A DNA stretch of 33,714 nucleotides. Source: Enterobacteriaceae bacterium UBA5654 (GTDB lineage: Bacteria; Pseudomonadota; Gammaproteobacteria; Enterobacterales; Enterobacteriaceae). The DNA lies in NCBI GenBank assembly GCA_002421005.1, contig DIJC01000014.1:639834-673547 (forward strand). Direction: 5' to 3'. The notes below the pieces were generated by a model. That model did no database searches, had not been told where the DNA came from, and saw only the letters and a program-made list of their open reading frames with translations. Both the position numbers and the translations under genes were made by a program. Below, in pieces: positions 33,041 through 33,714 of the stretch (its first letter is position 1; every line of letters begins with the position of its first letter).

Positions 33041-33145
33041 GTTATTCCTCCTTGTTATTTGGCTGTTCAGCCTTTTCTTTCAGGCAGCCAGATTACGCGC
33101 GCTACAAAAGTAAATAAAGTGTTAATTATTCGTCAGCTAATGTTG

Positions 33146-33601
33146 TTATCCCCATTTAGCCTGATGGTGTCGTTTGCGTTGCAGGTAATCATCATCCGCC
33201 CGGATTTTATCCCACCATCCTTTGAAGACGGTGGCAGCAGCCGCTTTGGTCGGATCGTTGCCGCGCGGGTTTAGATTGCCGTCCTGAGCGTATTTTTTAC
33301 CGCCCTTGTAGTTGGCATAGCGACGAGCGCGGGTGTAACCCATCTGGATAAATTTGCGAGCCATATCCATGCCGACAAAATCATTCTGAGCACGATAGGC
33401 CTCAAACAGTTCGTAGATTTTTTCAGCCGATTTTGTTGCCGATTCGGCATCTTTATAGCGCCAGAAGGGGAGAATTTCGCTTTTATAGGGTTCGACCAGC
33501 AACACACCCTGTTCACCCCGCCCTACCTGATAGCGTTCAGGGTGCTGGCGAAAGTCGATGGTGGAAAAATCCTGCTGGTAATCAAAGGGTTTTATAGCCA
33601 A
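33146..33601 (-). CDS. DUF4385-type protein of unknown function
   Basis: A 151-aa soluble, basic protein without signal peptide or membrane segment. I recognise it as the DUF4385 family by the segments GEQGVLLVEPYKSEILPFWR, shown at its limit, then DFVGMDMARKFIQMGYTR and NYKGGKKYA; family assignment is from memory. The C-terminal third is rich in Lys, Arg and aromatic residues. The start is TTG at 33601 with GGAGG seven bases upstream; no ATG fits. It lies between kgtP and what looks like the end of an rRNA operon, where E. coli K-12 has no such gene. Function is unknown; codon use looks like its neighbours. Confidence 0.8.
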   Translation of the reverse strand: MAIKPFDYQQDFSTIDFRQHPERYQVGRGEQGVLLVEPYKSEILPFWRYKDAESATKSAEKIYELFEAYRAQNDFVGMDMARKFIQMGYTRARRYANYKGGKKYAQDGNLNPRGNDPTKAAAATVFKGWWDKIRADDDYLQRKRHHQAKWG

Positions 33602-33701
33602 TTTTTATCCTCCCTGCCGGAATAGCAGTTAAAGGATAGTTCATCGCGCAGGGTTCAGGTGGCGATTATCTGGGTTGTACTTATCAGGCGGGCAGAAACG
33701 C

Positions 33702-33714
33702 AAAAAGCCCGTCC
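33702..33714. terminator. Half of a terminator hairpin at the right edge
   Basis: The window stops at AAAAAGCCCGTCC, which reads as the left arm of a GC-rich bidirectional terminator. In E. coli the rrnG operon end lies next to kgtP, so the missing arm probably belongs to the 5S rRNA terminator just outside. Confidence 0.5.

Noticed and set aside
33061..33080. GGCTG-TT-CAGCC followed by TTTTCTTT as a plus-strand terminator
   Set aside because: The loop would be only two bases and no plus-strand gene ends here.
1..33714. Prophage, insertion sequence, CRISPR array, toxin-antitoxin or novel defence system
   Set aside because: No transposase, integrase, repeat-spacer pattern, tRNA-flanked island or cluster of unknown genes is seen; almost every gene has a standard core assignment.

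Overview
The window is core chromosome from a member of the Enterobacteriaceae. Nearly every gene is a close, usually same-length counterpart of an E. coli K-12 gene, in the K-12 order purL-mltF-tadA-pgpC ... lepB-lepA-rseCBA-rpoE-nadB ... patZ-pssA-yfiM-kgtP. Third-position G/C is high and there are no phage, IS, tRNA, rRNA or CRISPR features, so an Enterobacter/Citrobacter/Klebsiella-type genome is likely; the genus cannot be fixed by eye. Two gene contents differ from K-12: a murQ etherase gene sits divergently beside the RpiR-type regulator yfhH, and a DUF4385-type gene lies between kgtP and the right edge. The left edge carries a poly-C/poly-G stretch that looks like a sequencing artefact, and the right edge stops inside what looks like half a terminator hairpin. 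The window therefore looks like one whole short-read contig.

Layout. 1-4230: artefact, a nested inverted repeat, and purL with its PurR-controlled promoter. 4396-9130: cell-wall and envelope turnover (mltF, pgpC, murQ), tRNA editing (tadA) and the yfhH regulator. 9515-14443: ferredoxin yfhL, then a leftward housekeeping block acpS/pdxJ/recO/era/rnc, with the self-cleaved rnc leader and lepB behind it. 14460-19211: lepA, then the sigma-E operon rseD-rpoE-rseA-rseB-rseC with its autoregulated promoter. 19439-21803: nadB under a NadR box, convergent with trmN6. 21935-24747: srmB, the FNR-controlled glycyl-radical spare part grcA, and ung. 24762-31742: yfiF, trxC, tapT, patZ, pssA, yfiM. 31739-33601: kgtP and the DUF4385-type gene.

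How the genes work together. The region is mostly translation and RNA (tadA, era, rnc, lepA, srmB, trmN6, tapT, yfiF), envelope biogenesis and stress (mltF, pgpC, lepB, rpoE-rseABC, pssA, yfiM), cofactor and nucleotide supply (purL, pdxJ, acpS, nadB) and DNA repair (recO, ung). Several established control elements can be read directly: a PurR box on purL, a perfect NadR box at nadB, a sigma-E promoter in front of rpoE, paired FNR boxes at grcA and the RNase III target stem in the rnc leader. Three convergent gene pairs share interlocked stop codons, and a fourth overlaps by 16 nt, with no terminator between the genes. I see no convincing undescribed multi-gene system. The most interesting loose ends are murQ-yfhH, the nested hairpin after purL, the possible antisense read-through pairs and the DUF4385-type gene.
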